Below are positions 45,850-54,223 of a stretch of 64,000 nt of DNA, piece after piece (the first letter of the stretch is position 1; the number at the start of each line of letters is the position of its first letter). A program made the translations under genes and the position numbers. Source of the stretch: Burkholderiales bacterium (lineage in GTDB: Bacteria; Pseudomonadota; Gammaproteobacteria; Burkholderiales; Burkholderiaceae_E); the NCBI GenBank assembly GCA_026399835.1, contig JAPLQE010000046.1, forward strand, positions 1 through 64,000. The letters run 5' to 3'. A model generated the notes under the pieces. It saw only the letters and a program-made list of their open reading frames with translations. It was not told the DNA's origin and did no database searches.

Positions 45850-47172
45850 ATGCGACACGCGAGATTCGGACGGACCGTGCTTCTGGCGTCCTGTCTGGTG
45901 GCCCTGACCGCGTGCGGCGGCGGCGACACGACCCAGACCGGCGACGGCTCGGCGGCCACCGCAGACGCGGCCGCCACGGCCGCTGCCGCAGCCGCAGCCG
46001 CCTCGTCCCCGACGGGTAGCCCGACGGGCACCCCGACGGGCACCCCGACGGGCACCTCTTCCGCGCCGGCGTCGTCGCCGGCGCCTGCGCCTGCACCGGC
46101 CGGATCGCTGGCGCCGGTCGCGCCCAAGACCGTCGTTCTGAACACCTCCCTGCAGTCGCCCTGGGGCATGACCTTCCTGCCCGACGGCCGGATGCTGGTC
46201 ACGCAGCGCGGCGGCAGCCTGGTCATCCTGTCGGCCGACGGCCGCAGCGTGGCGGCGACGGTCAGCGGCGTGCCCGCGGTCAGCACGGCCGGGCAGGGCG
46301 GTCTGCTCGACGTCGTGCTGGACCCGGATTTCGCGGCCACGCCCTGGGTCTACTTCTCCTTCGCGGAGCCGGGCACCGGCAGCGAGGCCGGCATGGTGGG
46401 CACCGCGGTCGGCCGCGGGCGCCTCGTTGGCACGAGCCTGCAGGACGTGGCGGTGATCTTCCGGCAGGTCCCGAAGGTCGCCGACTCGGGCGTGCATTTC
46501 GGCAGCCGCATGGCATTCCGGTCCGACAAGACGCTGTTCGTGACCCTCGGCGAGCGCGGGCAGGGCAGCCCCGCGCAGGACGTCGCCACCTCGCTCGGCA
46601 AGGTGGTCCGGATCAACCGCGACGGCTCCATTCCAGCGGGCAACGCGTCGCCCCCGGGCGGGCGGCCCAGCCTGTGGAGCTGGGGCCACCGCAACCCGCA
46701 GGGTGCGGCCGTGCATCCCGAGACCGGGGCGCTGTGGGTCAACGAGCACGGCCCGCAGGGCGGCGACGAACTCAACATCGTGACCGTCGGCGGCAACTAC
46801 GGCTGGCCGAACGTCAGCTACGGCTGCCAGTACGGCGATCCGGTGGGCAACGGCTGCGCGATCGGCGGCGGGCAGCACGCCCCGGCGTACATCGAGCCGA
46901 TCAGCACCTGGACGCCGACCTCGGTCGCGCCCGCCGGCCTGATCTTCTACACCGCCACCAAGTTCCCCCAGTGGCGCGGGAACATCTTCTTCGGCGCGCT
47001 CGCCGGCACGGCGCTCTGGCGCGTGCAGCTCGACACGGCCGGCCGCCGCGAGGTCGCCCGCGAGCGACTGTTCGCCTCGCTCGGCGAGCGCATCCGCGAG
47101 GTCCAGCAGGGCCCCGACGGCTACCTCTACCTGCTGACCGACAGCGGCAAGCTGATCCAGGTCCGCGACTGA
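45850..47172 (+). CDS. PQQ-dependent sugar dehydrogenase-like lipoprotein
   Basis: A 440-residue secreted beta-propeller of the aldose sugar dehydrogenase (Asd/YliI) family. The lipobox ALTAC puts the lipidated cysteine at residue 22. A low-complexity linker (Ala-rich, then repeated Pro-Thr-Gly) runs to about residue 90. The propeller begins at LQSPWGMTFLPDGRMLVTQR and shows GQGGLLDVVLDPDF, HFGSRMAFRSDKTLFVTLGE, SWGHRNPQGAAVHP, WVNEHGPQGGDELNIV and GGNYGWPNVSYG, family signatures that include PQQ- and calcium-site residues. It would oxidise sugars in the periplasm if PQQ is available. Confidence 0.9.
   Translation: MRHARFGRTVLLASCLVALTACGGGDTTQTGDGSAATADAAATAAAAAAAASSPTGSPTGTPTGTPTGTSSAPASSPAPAPAPAGSLAPVAPKTVVLNTSLQSPWGMTFLPDGRMLVTQRGGSLVILSADGRSVAATVSGVPAVSTAGQGGLLDVVLDPDFAATPWVYFSFAEPGTGSEAGMVGTAVGRGRLVGTSLQDVAVIFRQVPKVADSGVHFGSRMAFRSDKTLFVTLGERGQGSPAQDVATSLGKVVRINRDGSIPAGNASPPGGRPSLWSWGHRNPQGAAVHPETGALWVNEHGPQGGDELNIVTVGGNYGWPNVSYGCQYGDPVGNGCAIGGGQHAPAYIEPISTWTPTSVAPAGLIFYTATKFPQWRGNIFFGALAGTALWRVQLDTAGRREVARERLFASLGERIREVQQGPDGYLYLLTDSGKLIQVRD
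46009..46056 (+). repeat. 12-bp coding repeat (four units) in the sugar-dehydrogenase linker
   Basis: Four units of CCGACGGGCACC (the first has a GTAGC variant end) encode repeated Pro-Thr-Gly-Ser/Thr. It is in frame, so copy-number changes would lengthen or shorten the linker without breaking the gene. Confidence 0.9.
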
Positions 47173-47184
47173 TCGCAGGCCCCG

Positions 47185-47217
47185 CGACGCTCCGGGCCGC
47201 GGCGGCCCGGGGCGTCG
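47185..47217. terminator. Bidirectional hairpin between convergent genes
   Basis: A 14-bp stem, CGACGCTCCGGGCC and GGCCCGGGGCGTCG with one T-G wobble and a five-base loop, lies just after the sugar-dehydrogenase stop and 4 bp before the protease stop on the other strand. Confidence 0.65.
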
Positions 47218-47221
47218 CCGA

Positions 47222-48220
47222 TCACTTGATCGGCGGACCCCAGTTCGACGCGTAGGGCGGCAGCGCCTCTGGCGCGACACCCTGGGCGCGCGCGTACAGC
47301 GGCATCACCTTCGGGAGCGCCGCGCCGATCGTGTCGATCCGCGTGGCGTGCGCCGGGTGGGTCGACAGGAACTGCGGCGGCTGGCCCTGGCCGCCGGCCA
47401 GCGACGACATCTTCTGCCACAGCTTGATCGCGGCACGCGGGTCGTAGCCGGCGCGCGCGGCGATGTCCATGCCGACGAGGTCGGCCTCGGCCTCGTCGCC
47501 GCGGCTGAACTTGAGCAGCGTCAGCTGCGAGGCGCCCGAGGCGAGCTGCCCGCCCAGGTCGCCGTAGCCGAGGATCTGGGAGAAGACCGAGGCCCCGACG
47601 GTGGCGATCTGAGCGAGCCGCGCCTGCCCCTCGCGCTCGCGGCCGTGCTCGAGCAGCGCGTGCGCCATCTCGTGGCCCATGATCATCGCGATCTCGTCGT
47701 CGGTGAGCCTGAGCCGGTCGATGATGCCGGTGTAGAACGCGATCTTGCCGCCGGGCATCACGAAGGCGTTCACCTGCTTCGAGCCCAGCAGGTTCACCTC
47801 CCAGCGCCAGGCGTCGCTGCGGTCGCTGAAGCGCCGGGAATGGGGGATCAGCCGCTCGGCGATCGTCTTCAGGCGCAGCAGCGGCGGGTAGTCGGGCGGG
47901 GCGAGCGCGCCCTGGGACGAGGCCTGCTTGAGCAGCTGGCCGTACTGCGCCTGCGCCTGCGCCTCGACCCGCTGCGCGCTCGCCAGCGACGCGATGCGGC
48001 TGCGCTGGGGCACCGCGATGCCCTCGTCCTGCGACAGCGCCTCGCGCTTGCGCGCATCCGCCTGGCCGTCGGGCATCGTGCGCGATGCGGCGGCGCCCGG
48101 CTGCTGCGCGCGTGCCTCGCGCGGCGCCGGCACCAGTGCGATGACACAGGCGAGCACCGCCGCGGCCGCGCGTGCCGCCGCGTGCGCATCGGACCACCAC
48201 GGGCGAAGCGAGCCGTTCAT
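47222..48220 (-). CDS. M48-family zinc metalloprotease
   Basis: A 332-residue secreted protease. A long signal peptide ends near residue 39 (EARA before QQPG). The zinc motif HEMAH is at 183-187 within MIMGHEMAHALLEHGRE, and the third ligand Glu245 lies in EAEADLVGMDIAARAGYDP. The fold matches LoiP/YcaL-like periplasmic M48 proteases, which remove damaged outer-membrane proteins; there is no tetratricopeptide tail as in BepA. It diverges from the AmpG-like gene. Confidence 0.9.
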   Translation of the reverse strand: MNGSLRPWWSDAHAAARAAAAVLACVIALVPAPREARAQQPGAAASRTMPDGQADARKREALSQDEGIAVPQRSRIASLASAQRVEAQAQAQYGQLLKQASSQGALAPPDYPPLLRLKTIAERLIPHSRRFSDRSDAWRWEVNLLGSKQVNAFVMPGGKIAFYTGIIDRLRLTDDEIAMIMGHEMAHALLEHGREREGQARLAQIATVGASVFSQILGYGDLGGQLASGASQLTLLKFSRGDEAEADLVGMDIAARAGYDPRAAIKLWQKMSSLAGGQGQPPQFLSTHPAHATRIDTIGAALPKVMPLYARAQGVAPEALPPYASNWGPPIK

Positions 48221-48303
48221 GGCCGCAGCCTAACAACCCCCGTTCCCGAGCGCCACCGCGCAGCGTCGCGCGTCCGGACGCGCTGATACACTCGCCCGAC
48301 CTC

Positions 48304-49773
48304 ATGTCCGCCGCCCGCGCCTCCCTCGCCCCGCTCGCCCAGGTGTTCGCTTCCGGGCGGATCGCGGCGATGCTCGGCCTCGGCTTCGCGAGCGGGCTGC
48401 CGCTGGCGCTGTCCTCGGGCACGCTGCAGGCCTGGCTCACCGTCGAGGGCATCGACATCAAGACGATCGGCATCTTCGCGCTCGCGGGGCTGCCGTACAC
48501 CTTCAAGTTCGTCTGGGCGCCGCTGCTCGACCGCTTCGAGCCGCCCTTCCTCGGCCGGCGCCGCGCCTGGCTGCTGATCACCCAGCTGCTGCTCGCGCTC
48601 GCCTGCTTCGGCATGGGCAGCTTCGATCCGAAGACCTCGATCGGCATGCTCGGCGTGATCGCGGTCTCGATCGCCTTCCTGTCGGCCTCGCAGGACGTGG
48701 TGTTCGACGCCTACCGGGCCGACCTGCTCGAGCCCGCCGAGCGCGGGGCGGGCGCCGCGGTGTCGGTGCTCGGCTACCGCCTGGCGATGCTGGTCTCGGG
48801 GGGCCTCGCGCTGATCCTCGCCGACCAGTGGCTGGGCTGGCCGAACACCTTCCGGGTGATGGGCGTGCTGTTTGTCGTGATGGCGGGCATCACGCTGCTC
48901 GCGCCGCGCACGCCGACCGACGACGCGCGCATCCGCAGCGACGCCCGCCGCGAATGGCGCGGCTTCGTCGCGATGGTGGTGGCCGGCGGCCTGGCCTGGT
49001 GGCTGCTCGACGCCGCGACGCGCGCCCTGCTGCCCGAGCGACCGGACCGCTTCGCCCGGCTCGGGGCCGACACGGTGGCGCTGATGGGGGCGTTCGGTGC
49101 CGCGCTGTGGGCGGCGCGTCGCGCCGGGTTCCCGTCCTTCGTCGAACCCTGGGACGCGTTCTTCACGCGTCGCCGCGCGATCGGACTGCTCGCGCTGATC
49201 GTGCTCTACAAGCTCGGCGACGCCTTCGCTGGCAGCCTGTCGACCGCCTTCCTGATCCGCGGCGCCGGCTTCACCGCGACCGAGGTCGGCGCGGTCAACA
49301 AGGTGCTGGGGCTGATCGCGACCATCGTCGGGGCGCTCGCCGGCGGCGCGCTGCTCGCGAAGATCAGCCTGTGGCGGGCCCTGATGTGGTTCGGCGTGCT
49401 GCAGGCGGTGTCGAACTTCGGCTACTGGCTGCTGGCGGTCAGCCCCAAGAGCTACGCGCTCATGACCGCCGCGATCGGTGTCGAGAACCTGTGTGGCGGG
49501 CTCGGCACCGCCGCCTTCGTGGCCTTCCTGATGGCCCTGACCGACAAGCGCTTCACCGCCGCGCAGTACGCGCTGCTGTCGGCGCTGGCCGCGGTCGGCC
49601 GCGTCTACGTCGGGCCGGCCTCGGGCGTGATGGTCGAGGCCTTCGGCTGGCCAACCTTCTTCCTGGTCACGGTGGTCGCCGCGCTGCCCGGGCTGGTGCT
49701 GCTGTGGATGCTGCGGCGCGACGTGGACGCGCTCGACGCGCCGCCGCCGGGCACGGCGACCGACGACGCCTGA
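48304..49773 (+). CDS. ampG: AmpG-like muropeptide permease (MFS)
   Basis: A 489-residue inner-membrane transporter with twelve or more hydrophobic segments. The N-terminal GLGFASGLPLALSSGTLQAWL, the loop APLLDRFEPPFLGRRRAWL, and ASQDVVFDAYRADLL are AmpG signatures. AmpG brings anhydromuropeptides released during wall turnover back into the cytoplasm and can influence beta-lactamase induction. The start ATG gives MSAARASLAPLAQVF; upstream in-frame sequence lies in the divergent promoter region. Confidence 0.88.
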   Translation: MSAARASLAPLAQVFASGRIAAMLGLGFASGLPLALSSGTLQAWLTVEGIDIKTIGIFALAGLPYTFKFVWAPLLDRFEPPFLGRRRAWLLITQLLLALACFGMGSFDPKTSIGMLGVIAVSIAFLSASQDVVFDAYRADLLEPAERGAGAAVSVLGYRLAMLVSGGLALILADQWLGWPNTFRVMGVLFVVMAGITLLAPRTPTDDARIRSDARREWRGFVAMVVAGGLAWWLLDAATRALLPERPDRFARLGADTVALMGAFGAALWAARRAGFPSFVEPWDAFFTRRRAIGLLALIVLYKLGDAFAGSLSTAFLIRGAGFTATEVGAVNKVLGLIATIVGALAGGALLAKISLWRALMWFGVLQAVSNFGYWLLAVSPKSYALMTAAIGVENLCGGLGTAAFVAFLMALTDKRFTAAQYALLSALAAVGRVYVGPASGVMVEAFGWPTFFLVTVVAALPGLVLLWMLRRDVDALDAPPPGTATDDA

Positions 49774-49882
49774 GCCGCGCGGCTGCCGTTCCGCCGCCGG
49801 CGTGGCCCCGCCACGCCCCCCTTGCTATAGTGGCCGGATCCGTCTGCGCCGAGCAGCGCGCCCGACCCCCTGGAGCCCCGCC

Positions 49883-51244
49883 ATGAACGACATCGCCCGC
49901 ACGAAGGACCTCGCCCAGCCTGTCGACATCGATGCCGGCCAGGACATGGAAGCCTTCTGGATGCCGTTCACCTCGAACCGGCACTTCAAGTCGGCGCCGC
50001 GGATGCTCGCCCGCGCCGAGGGCATGCACTACTGGACGCCGGACGGCCGCCGGATCCTCGACGCGGTCGCGGGCCTGTGGTGCACCAACGCCGGCCACTG
50101 CCGCACCCCGATCGTCGAGGCGATCCAGCGCCAGGCCGCGACGATGGACTTCGCGCCCACCTTCCAGATGGGCCATCCGCTGGCCTTCGAGCTGTCGAAC
50201 CGGCTCCTCGAGATCCTGCCGCCCGAGTTCGGCCAGGTCTTCTACACCAACTCCGGCTCCGAGGCGGTCGACTCGGCACTCAAGATCGCGCTCGCCTACC
50301 ACCGGATGCGCGGCGAGGGCCAGCGCACCCGCCTGATCGGCCGCGAGCGCGGCTACCACGGCGTGGGCTTCGGCGGCATCTCGGTCGGCGGCATCGCCGG
50401 CAACCGCAAGCACTTCGGCTCGATGCTCGCCGGCGTCGACCACCTGCCGCACACCCACGACCTGGCGCACAACGCGTTCACCAAGGGCCAGCCCGCCTGG
50501 GGCGCGCACCTCGCCGACGAGCTCGAGCGCATCGTCACGCTGCACGATCCGTCGACCATCGCCGCGGTCATCGTCGAGCCGGTGGCCGGCTCCACCGGCG
50601 TGCTGATCCCGCCGGTCGGCTACCTGCAGAAGCTGCGCGAGATCACCGCCAAGCACGGCATCCTGCTGATCTTCGACGAGGTCATCACCGGCTTCGGGCG
50701 CCTGGGCTCGCCGTTCGCCTCGCAGCACTTCGGCGTCGTGCCCGACCTGGTCACCGTCGCCAAGGGCATCACCAGCGGCACCGTGCCGATGGGCGCGGTG
50801 TTCGCGCGCCGCGGCATCTACGAGACCTTCATGCAGGGCCCGGAGAAGTCGATCGAGCTCTTCCACGGCTACACCTACTCGGCGCATCCGCTGGCCTGCG
50901 CGGCCGCGATCGCCACGCTCGACGTCTACCAGGACGAGGGCCTGCTCACGCGCGCCGCGACGCTCGCGCCGCACTGGGAGGAGGCGGTGCACTCGCTGCG
51001 CGACTGCCCGAACGTGATCGACGTGCGCAACATCGGCCTGATCGGCGCGATCGAGCTCGCGCCGCGCGCGGGCGCGCCCGGCACGCGTGCGTTCGATGCC
51101 TTCACGCGCGCGTTCCACGAGCAGGACCTGCTGGTCCGCACGACCGGCGACATCATCGCGATGTCGCCGCCGCTGATCGTCCAGCCCTCGCAGATCGACG
51201 AGATCGTCGAGAAGCTGCGCCGCGTGCTGACCACGCTCGACTGA
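49883..51244 (+). CDS. Omega-amino acid:pyruvate aminotransferase
   Basis: A 453-residue class III PLP-dependent aminotransferase. The start motif EAFWMPFTSNRHFKSAPR is typical of beta-alanine/omega-amino acid:pyruvate transaminases. Further marks: TNSGSEAVDSALKIALAYHR (PLP phosphate site), LIFDEVITGFGRLGSPFAS with the PLP-binding aspartate, and VTVAKGITSGTVPMGAV with the Schiff-base lysine. It would convert beta-alanine or similar amines to semialdehydes. The ATG at 49883 follows TGGAG ten bases upstream. Confidence 0.92.
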   Translation: MNDIARTKDLAQPVDIDAGQDMEAFWMPFTSNRHFKSAPRMLARAEGMHYWTPDGRRILDAVAGLWCTNAGHCRTPIVEAIQRQAATMDFAPTFQMGHPLAFELSNRLLEILPPEFGQVFYTNSGSEAVDSALKIALAYHRMRGEGQRTRLIGRERGYHGVGFGGISVGGIAGNRKHFGSMLAGVDHLPHTHDLAHNAFTKGQPAWGAHLADELERIVTLHDPSTIAAVIVEPVAGSTGVLIPPVGYLQKLREITAKHGILLIFDEVITGFGRLGSPFASQHFGVVPDLVTVAKGITSGTVPMGAVFARRGIYETFMQGPEKSIELFHGYTYSAHPLACAAAIATLDVYQDEGLLTRAATLAPHWEEAVHSLRDCPNVIDVRNIGLIGAIELAPRAGAPGTRAFDAFTRAFHEQDLLVRTTGDIIAMSPPLIVQPSQIDEIVEKLRRVLTTLD

Positions 51245-51280
51245 CGCGGCACGACCGGGCGGCTGGAACAGGGCGGCCAG

Positions 51281-52078
51281 ATGGCCCGCGTCCACGCCGC
51301 CCGCGCGATCGACCAGTCCCGGCGCTACCGGGTCCGCGAAGTCGGACCCGATGCGCCGCTGCGCTGGCTGGCCGCCGGCTGGAAGGACTTCACCCGATGC
51401 CCGGGCGCGGGGCTCGCGCACGGGGCCGCCGTCGCCGTCTTCGGCCTCGCCCTGGTGGTGCTCGGACACCGGCACTTCTGGGGCCTGTCGGGGGCGCTGT
51501 CGGGGCTGCTGCTGGTGGCGCCGATCCTCGCCACCGGGCTCTACGCGATCAGCGCCGCCCTCGAGCGCGGCGAGCGGCCGGGGCTGCGCACCGCGCTCGC
51601 GGCCTGGGCGCCGCGCGACGGGCGCCTGATGCTCTTCGGCGTGCTGCTGGCGGCGGCCGGCACCTGCTGGGTGCTGACCTCGGCCTCGCTGATCACCACC
51701 TTCGCCGACGGTCCGGTCGCCGAGCCGCTCGACTTCGTGCGCCGGGTGATGCTGGCCGAGGGCTCGATGCTGTTCGAGGCCTGGCTGGTGCTGGGCGGCG
51801 TGCTCGCCGCGCCGGTCTTCGCCTCGACGGTGGTGGCGGTGCCGATGCTGATGGACCGGCCGGTCGGGGTGCTCGCCGCGGTGCTGACCAGCTGGCGGGT
51901 CGTGCTCGGGCAGCCCTTCACGATGGCGGTCTGGGCGGCGACGCTGGCGCTGCTCACGCTCGCCGGGCTGTTCAGCGCGATGCTCGGGCTGGTGGTGATC
52001 GTGCCCTGGCTCGGTCACGCGAGCTGGCACGCCTACCGCGAGCTCGTCGAGCCGGTGCCCGTCGGCGCCGCGGACTGA
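51281..52078 (+). CDS. DUF2189 membrane protein
   Basis: A 265-residue integral membrane protein with about six hydrophobic segments. The N-terminal VREVGPDAPLRWLAAGWKDF and the GLYAISAALERGERP loop are characteristic of DUF2189. Function unknown. Four bases separate it from the next gene, so they are probably co-transcribed. Confidence 0.85.
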   Translation: MARVHAARAIDQSRRYRVREVGPDAPLRWLAAGWKDFTRCPGAGLAHGAAVAVFGLALVVLGHRHFWGLSGALSGLLLVAPILATGLYAISAALERGERPGLRTALAAWAPRDGRLMLFGVLLAAAGTCWVLTSASLITTFADGPVAEPLDFVRRVMLAEGSMLFEAWLVLGGVLAAPVFASTVVAVPMLMDRPVGVLAAVLTSWRVVLGQPFTMAVWAATLALLTLAGLFSAMLGLVVIVPWLGHASWHAYRELVEPVPVGAAD

Positions 52079-52082
52079 AGCG

Positions 52083-52298
52083 ATGCCCTTCGGTCTGACC
52101 GAGGCTCAGGTCGCGTGGTTCGGGCTGACCTTCGGCGTCGGCGCGTTCATGCTGTACATGGTGTTCATCATCCTGCAGCTCGCGCACGAGTCGAAGGCCG
52201 GCAAGTTCGGCACCTTCGTGCTGTTCCTGGCGCTCGGATTCGGCTTCATCGGATTCATCGCCAAGGGCATCATCAAGTGGATGCTCGGCGGGCACTAG
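52083..52298 (+). CDS. DUF2788 small membrane protein
   Basis: A 71-residue protein with two hydrophobic helices, the first containing FGVGAFMLYMVFIILQLA and the second FVLFLALGFGFIGFIAKGI, joined by a short KAGKFG loop. This matches DUF2788, a small family of unknown function in proteobacteria. It follows the DUF2189 gene by 4 bp. Confidence 0.85.
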   Translation: MPFGLTEAQVAWFGLTFGVGAFMLYMVFIILQLAHESKAGKFGTFVLFLALGFGFIGFIAKGIIKWMLGGH

Positions 52299-52346
52299 CA
52301 TCGGTGCCGGTGCCGGTGCACGGCTCTGCACGATGAGGACGGGACG

Positions 52347-53087
52347 ATGAGGATCGCGGCGATCAGCGACATCCACGGCAACGCGCTCGCGCTCGAGGCC
52401 GTGCTGGCCGATGCGCGCACGCGCGGCTACGACCGGCTCGTGCAGATCTGCGACGCGCTGTCCGGCCCGCTGTGGCCGCGCGAGACCGCCGAGATCCTGC
52501 GCGGGCTCGACGCGGTGCACGTGCGCGGCAACCACGACGTCTCGCTGTACGCACCCGAGGTCCATGCGCCCGGCCGCGCCGACCGGTACGCGCTCTCGGT
52601 GCTCGACGCCGACGCCATCGACTGGGTCCGCGGCTGGCCGCGCACCCATGCGATCGGCGAGGACGTGCTGTGCTTCCACGGCGCGCCGCACCACGAGGAC
52701 TTCTACCTGCTGGAGGAGGCGCCGGACGGCTACCCGCGGATCCGCCCGCCGGCCGACATCGCGCGCGACCTCGGCGAGGCGCGCGCCCGGGTGATGGTCT
52801 GCGGACACTCGCACACGCAGCGCGTGGTCGAGCTGCCCGACGGGCGGATCGTGGTCAACGACGGCAGCGTCGGCCTGCCGGCGTACGCCGAGCCGCTGCG
52901 GGGCACGACGGCCTTCGTGCAGGCGGGCAGCCCGCATGCCCGCTACGCGATGATCGACGTCACGCCGAGCGCGGTCTCGGTGTCGCTGGTGATGGTCGGG
53001 TACGACTGGCGCGCGGCGAGCGCGCGGGCGGCGGAACTGGGGTTCCCGCTGTGGGCGGGGTGGCTGTCGGGGTTCTCGCGGGGCTGA
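52347..53087 (+). CDS. Metallophosphoesterase family protein
   Basis: A 246-residue calcineurin-like phosphoesterase. Metal motifs: SDIHGN at the N-terminus, VRGNHDVS, CFHGAPHHED and CGHSHTQR. The second motif, normally GDxxxGP, reads CDALSGP, so the glycine is replaced by cysteine but the aspartate ligand is kept. Substrate unknown. The ATG follows a GGGACG stretch; it is the last gene before the Bug-type operon. Confidence 0.87.
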   Translation: MRIAAISDIHGNALALEAVLADARTRGYDRLVQICDALSGPLWPRETAEILRGLDAVHVRGNHDVSLYAPEVHAPGRADRYALSVLDADAIDWVRGWPRTHAIGEDVLCFHGAPHHEDFYLLEEAPDGYPRIRPPADIARDLGEARARVMVCGHSHTQRVVELPDGRIVVNDGSVGLPAYAEPLRGTTAFVQAGSPHARYAMIDVTPSAVSVSLVMVGYDWRAASARAAELGFPLWAGWLSGFSRG

Positions 53088-53233
53088 TCGCGGCGGGCAG
53101 CTCGAGGGACGCGTTCCGTACCGCGCCCCGGTCCGCGGCATGGACGGCGAGGCGGCGCTAGGATCGGACACAGGGGCCCGAGACGCCCCGCGACGGTCGC
53201 CCCCGCGCCCGTCCCCCGACAGGAGACGCTTCG

Positions 53234-54223
53234 ATGGATCGATCCCGCCGCCGCACCCTGCAGGCGCTCGCCGTGCCGCTCGTGCCGTCCGCCCTGGTCT
53301 CGCCCGCCGCCCGCGCGCAGTCGCCCGCGTTCCCGTCGAAGCCGCTCGTCATCGTCGTGCCGGCCACGCCGGGCGGCATCCTCGACCTGTCCAGCCGCCT
53401 GATCGCCGGCGAGCTGTCGAAGCGGATCGGCCAGCCGGTCACCGTCGACAACAAGGCCGGCGGCGGCCAGGTGATCGGCATGCAGGCGATGCTGCGCGCC
53501 GAGCCCGACGGGCACACCCTGGTGATGGGCAGCATCGGCCCGAACGCCGCCAACTACTCGATCTTCCAGAAGCTGCCGTACGCGCCCGCCGACTTCGCGC
53601 CGGTCGCGCACGTGGTGTCGATGCCGAACGTGCTGCTGGTGCATCCGTCGGTGCCGGCGAACACCGTCGCCGAGCTGGTCGCGCTCGCCAAGGCCCGGCC
53701 GGGCTCGCTGTCGATCGCCTCCTCGGGCACCGCGACCTCGAGCCACCTGGCCGGCGAGATGCTGAAGATGCGCGCGGGCATCGACCTCGTCCACGTGCCG
53801 TACAAGGGCGCGGCGCCCGCGCTCACCGACCTGCTCGGCGGCCAGGTGCAGGTGATGGTCGACAACCTCGTGACGGCGCTGCCGCACGTGAACTCCGGAA
53901 AGCTGCGGGCGCTCGCGGTCACCACCGCGCAGCGCGCGGCCGAGCTGCCGGCGGTGCCGACCGTGGCCGAGTCCGGCTACCCGGGCTTCGAGGTGGTCGT
54001 CTGGGTGGGCCTGCTGACCTCGTCGAAGGTGCCTTCGCCGATCGTCGAGCGGCTGCACTCGGAGATCGCCCAGGTGCTCGCGATGCCCGACGTGCGACGG
54101 CGCATGGCCGAGATGGGTGGCGCGAGCCTGCCGATGACGACCGCGCAGTTCGGCGCGTTCATCGCGGCCGAGACCGAGAAGTGGGGCGTGGTGGTGAGGC
54201 AGGCCGGGATCCGCGCGGAATGA
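53234..54223 (+). CDS. Bug/TctC-family extracytoplasmic substrate-binding protein
   Basis: A 329-residue periplasmic binding protein. The N-terminus has RSRRRTLQALA followed by a hydrophobic stretch and ARAQ, which could be a Tat- or Sec-type signal with cleavage near residue 28. The mature part shows KPLVIVVPATPGGILDLSSR, the two-glycine carboxylate loop of the family, and HVPYKGAAPALTDLLGGQVQ. Burkholderiales encode many such proteins without membrane partners, as here. Co-translated (ATGA) with the acyl-CoA synthetase, suggesting a shared organic-acid substrate. Confidence 0.92.
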   Translation: MDRSRRRTLQALAVPLVPSALVSPAARAQSPAFPSKPLVIVVPATPGGILDLSSRLIAGELSKRIGQPVTVDNKAGGGQVIGMQAMLRAEPDGHTLVMGSIGPNAANYSIFQKLPYAPADFAPVAHVVSMPNVLLVHPSVPANTVAELVALAKARPGSLSIASSGTATSSHLAGEMLKMRAGIDLVHVPYKGAAPALTDLLGGQVQVMVDNLVTALPHVNSGKLRALAVTTAQRAAELPAVPTVAESGYPGFEVVVWVGLLTSSKVPSPIVERLHSEIAQVLAMPDVRRRMAEMGGASLPMTTAQFGAFIAAETEKWGVVVRQAGIRAE